Below, piece by piece: positions 61,409 to 64,000 of a DNA stretch of 64,000 nt. A model generated the notes under the pieces. The model searched no databases, had not been told where the DNA came from, and saw nothing but the letters and a program-made list of their open reading frames with translations. Position 1 is the stretch's first letter. Each line of letters begins with the position of its first letter. The stretch comes from Engraulis encrasicolus (taxonomy: Eukaryota > Chordata > Actinopteri > Clupeiformes > Engraulidae), in assembly GCF_034702125.1 (NCBI RefSeq), contig NC_085861.1, positions 55,725,363 through 55,789,362 on the forward strand. The letters are read 5' to 3'. The position numbers were made by a program, and so were the translations under genes.

Positions 61409-62713
61409 TTCCACTTCGCTTAGTCAGCAGCAATGCGAAGTACCGACTTGGCGTGGAATCGGGTGCCCTGCGGCTGTCAGTAAAGCTTTTACGCGCGTTT
61501 CATTTACGGTATGTTGGGCTTCAATCTTTATTTTTCAGCCCCCAACTGTAGTTTTGCACAGGCTTGCTTACACTGGTGTCAATGAAATTGCTCCTGTATC
61601 TTGGTGTTCGTCATTTGCAAACTATTCAGAGTGCCTCTTCTTCGTAGAGTCCGGTGTCCCATGCTGCAATGCGTTAGAGTGCGGAGAAGTCCTCTATTTC
61701 TGCAACAAAAGGGACAACAAATTCCTCGTCCGTTTTGCCTTCTTTTTGTCCACCTTACCAATCCTTCATGGCATATTTAACTTAGTCCGGGAGTAGGTGC
61801 ACCCAGCTGCGCGGGAAGTAAGATTTATTTTTATGACTCTTGTCTATGTTGAGATGCGGAGAGTCGGAGACCCAATCATGCGCCGACTTCAGTGGTAGCG
61901 ACAGGCATGTAATTGCACTGGCTTACAACACTGCACGCGGGCTGCTGTTTCAACGTTCAGTCCTAGCAGCACATCTCCCGCGTGGAAGGAGATGCATTGC
62001 ACAGCAATGGCTCAATTCTCCCCCCACCCACTTCATGCTGACACGAAGTACAAACTATTTCACCCGATTGAACAATGAACAAGTTCACAGAAACGTCTCT
62101 TGTTCCTATGCTCTTCCACTTTGTTAAATTGACCATTTTCTGATTCTGCTGTTTTCATTTTGAAACGTTAACCGCAGATACCTATGGCACCAAGTAATAA
62201 AAAATGTCATTCAATTCTCCAATTCAATTGTAACACTTTGTAAATATAGGCCTATAGGCCTACCATGTACAGTGGTATAGTTCAACATTCATTATGTCCT
62301 AACATGTCACTCTCTAAATAGTATACTAAAATCATTGTAAGATATAGTCTAGGCCTACTCAAAAGACACTTCAGGCAGCTCTTCCATGGGTGGAAACAAT
62401 GTGAGTAGAGAGAATTTATTTTCATGTAGAAAAGTCAGTCTTGGAGGGGTGAGTGACCTACGGTACTAGACATCATGGCTTGTTCCTCTTTCTATGTCTT
62501 TTTTTCAGCAATGCATGTCCATACAAGCTGCGCCAGCTCTCACGGTTTGAAAAGAACACCCTAGTTCCATCTTTCATGGTAAATAAAAGTGCCTTTGAAA
62601 CAAAAGGATAAAACACACTGCATCCTTTTTTCCTTCTCCACCCCCTGCTGTTGCAGCCTATGGGCACAGTCAGACACCATGTGGGCAAATTCCCAGCTCT
62701 CTGCCGGCAGAGG
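61409..62713. other. Presumed 5' UTR and promoter side of kirrel3l
   Basis: No TATA box, CpG-rich core or further exon could be fixed from the sequence. ORFs here have no recognisable domain. The sequence 61409-61560 immediately upstream of the start codon is the likeliest 5' UTR. Confidence 0.35.
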
Positions 62714-63168
62714 CAAAGTAGTTGGAAACAGAGAGTAGAGATGAGATGTATGGCTCTTTGACGGGATCCGGATCATAGTGGCTCGTACCTTTCAAAGAAC
62801 CGTTCAAAGAACTGGCTCTTTTGAATGATTTTATTATTATTATTATTATTATTATTTATTCAGTGTTATGAAGATAGCATTTTTTTCACTCCACCTCTAA
62901 GTCAATTTGTCCAAACAACAACTGATTGTCCCTTTCCTTCTAAAAATGTTTTTGCCCCTGTCTGAGGCAGACACTTGTGTTTTTACCCCCAAATTAAATA
63001 GGCACCTGAAGGTCACATGTTCTAAACAAATGAAAAACGAACAGAAAAAAACTAAAAATTGTAGCTCTCAGCTCGGATTCGGCTCACATCATTCACGTCT
63101 AAACCTGTTCAAAAGAATCGAGTCATTCACCAGCATCACAGCTCTACAAAGTAGTTGGAAATGGAGAG
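62714..63168. repeat. Insertion-like segment flanked by a 22-bp repeat
   Basis: CAAAGTAGTTGGAAACAGAG at 62714 and CAAAGTAGTTGGAAATGGAG at 63147 are direct repeats (20 of 22 bases match). Between them TAGAGATGAGATG and inverted CATCACAGCTCTA look like transposon ends. An (ATT)n run lies at about 62829-62858. Confidence 0.45.
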
Positions 63169-64000
63169 GTCAGGAGGGGTCAGGCTGTGGAGGACGATGA
63201 ATGGAACTGTGTCGTCTTTTCTTCTTGCAAAGGCAACATTCTACGTCCCATTGCATTGTGTAAGCTGTTGCATCGGGTTGTAGGCTTATATCTTAAGGTT
63301 TTTTCCCATTTTTTTCCTTTTGGTTATATGAAGGTACTTTCATCATTTAACAGTATGTGCACTGTAGCCTATATGGGCTCTGTATTCTGCTCGGCTTTAA
63401 TCAGTGTGTCAGTGGGGTTATAAGAAATCCAACCATTAATTAGCTAATTATAAAATGTGTATTTCAAAAGGGGATTATAAAAACTGGCAGAACTGCAACC
63501 CCTCCCCCAAAAGATTAGACTTTTTCTACAGCAGTAAAAAGTAGTTTTAGAACACCACACTACCCCCAACAGACGTTTTACTGCCATCCCAGCTTAATCG
63601 GTTTCAATTTCAGTTTTAATGTATGAACAATAGGGTACATTATACAGCTGCCTTTTTTATCCAAAGCAACCGAAAAGACCATAAACTGCATGGGAAAGTG
63701 GATCTCTGCTCCGGTCAAGCCGTTATTGGATGGCATGCATATTGTTTAAACAAGGGGCAGCTAAGATTTCCAATAATATATTAAAACTAGAAGCACTCAG
63801 AGAGCGCAGACCTTCGCCAAGGAAGCTGCTTGATACATTTGACTATGTTACACCCTATGTCTTTCTGCATTCTTTTTGTGGAGTCCCCGCAATTCAATTC
63901 CTGGTCACTAGGGGCGTCTAGATATATAGGACAGCAATGGTGAAGAATCTTTTAAAAAGTCCTGGTTCCAGTTCATGATCTGGATCACCACCAGAATTTA
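63169..64000. other. Window end, nothing recognised
   Basis: No exon, RNA gene or bounded repeat was recognised. ATCCAAAGCAACCGA at 63659 resembles part of the short repeat copies in the first kirrel3l intron. Confidence 0.4.

Noticed and set aside
61350..61796. 148-codon plus-strand ORF overlapping kirrel3-like exon 1
   Set aside because: It is antisense to the signal-peptide exon and its upstream region, with no recognisable domain.

Overview
This is vertebrate nuclear DNA, almost certainly from a teleost fish. Small exons with consensus splice sites sit in long introns full of fish-type DNA transposons, MITEs, SINE/LINE fragments and microsatellites. I cannot name the species.

Two protein-coding genes can be rebuilt exon by exon, and they converge tail to tail. 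(1) Plus strand, 1-25064: the 3' three quarters of a matriptase gene (st14, type II transmembrane serine protease). Fourteen exons encode the end of the SEA-CUB linker, two CUB domains, four LDL-receptor class A repeats and a complete trypsin-like catalytic domain. The cytoplasmic, transmembrane and SEA exons lie left of the window. (2) Minus strand, 61408-33986: a complete kirrel3-like gene (Kirre/nephrin-family adhesion molecule). Fifteen coding exons join in frame to 766 residues: signal peptide, five Ig domains, one transmembrane helix and a cytoplasmic tail ending in the Kirrel PDZ-binding motif THV. About 8.9 kb of repeat-rich DNA separates the two stop codons. ST14 and KIRREL3 also lie in the same chromosomal region in mammals.

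The most unusual object is a 4.63-kb LTR element on the minus strand at 4664-9296, inside the st14 intron between the two CUB2 exons. It has TG...CA LTRs that are nearly identical, a perfect 5-bp target duplication, a polypurine tract, a TATA box, a polyadenylation signal and an 11-nt primer-binding site. That site is the exact complement of the predicted RNA 5' end. This is the self-priming arrangement known from Tf1/sushi elements. Its one long ORF (766 codons) shows no recognisable gag, protease, RT or integrase; it encodes a basic patch, an unrecognised helical segment and two arrays of 9-residue repeats.

The rest of the window is a dense transposon landscape with many well-defined ends: hAT elements with 8-bp duplications (10001-10359, 28193-28400, 29751-31122, 38657-39892, 39958-40498, 49161-52266, 50967-51143, 54247-55677), Tc1/mariner elements including a decayed transposase (12998-14164) and a nested pair (28009-32541), piggyBac-like TTAA MITEs, long-arm foldback elements and a LINE reverse-transcriptase fragment nested in a hAT. 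One MITE begins three bases after the st14 stop codon and supplies the nearest AATAAA. No tRNA, rRNA or CRISPR array was recognised.
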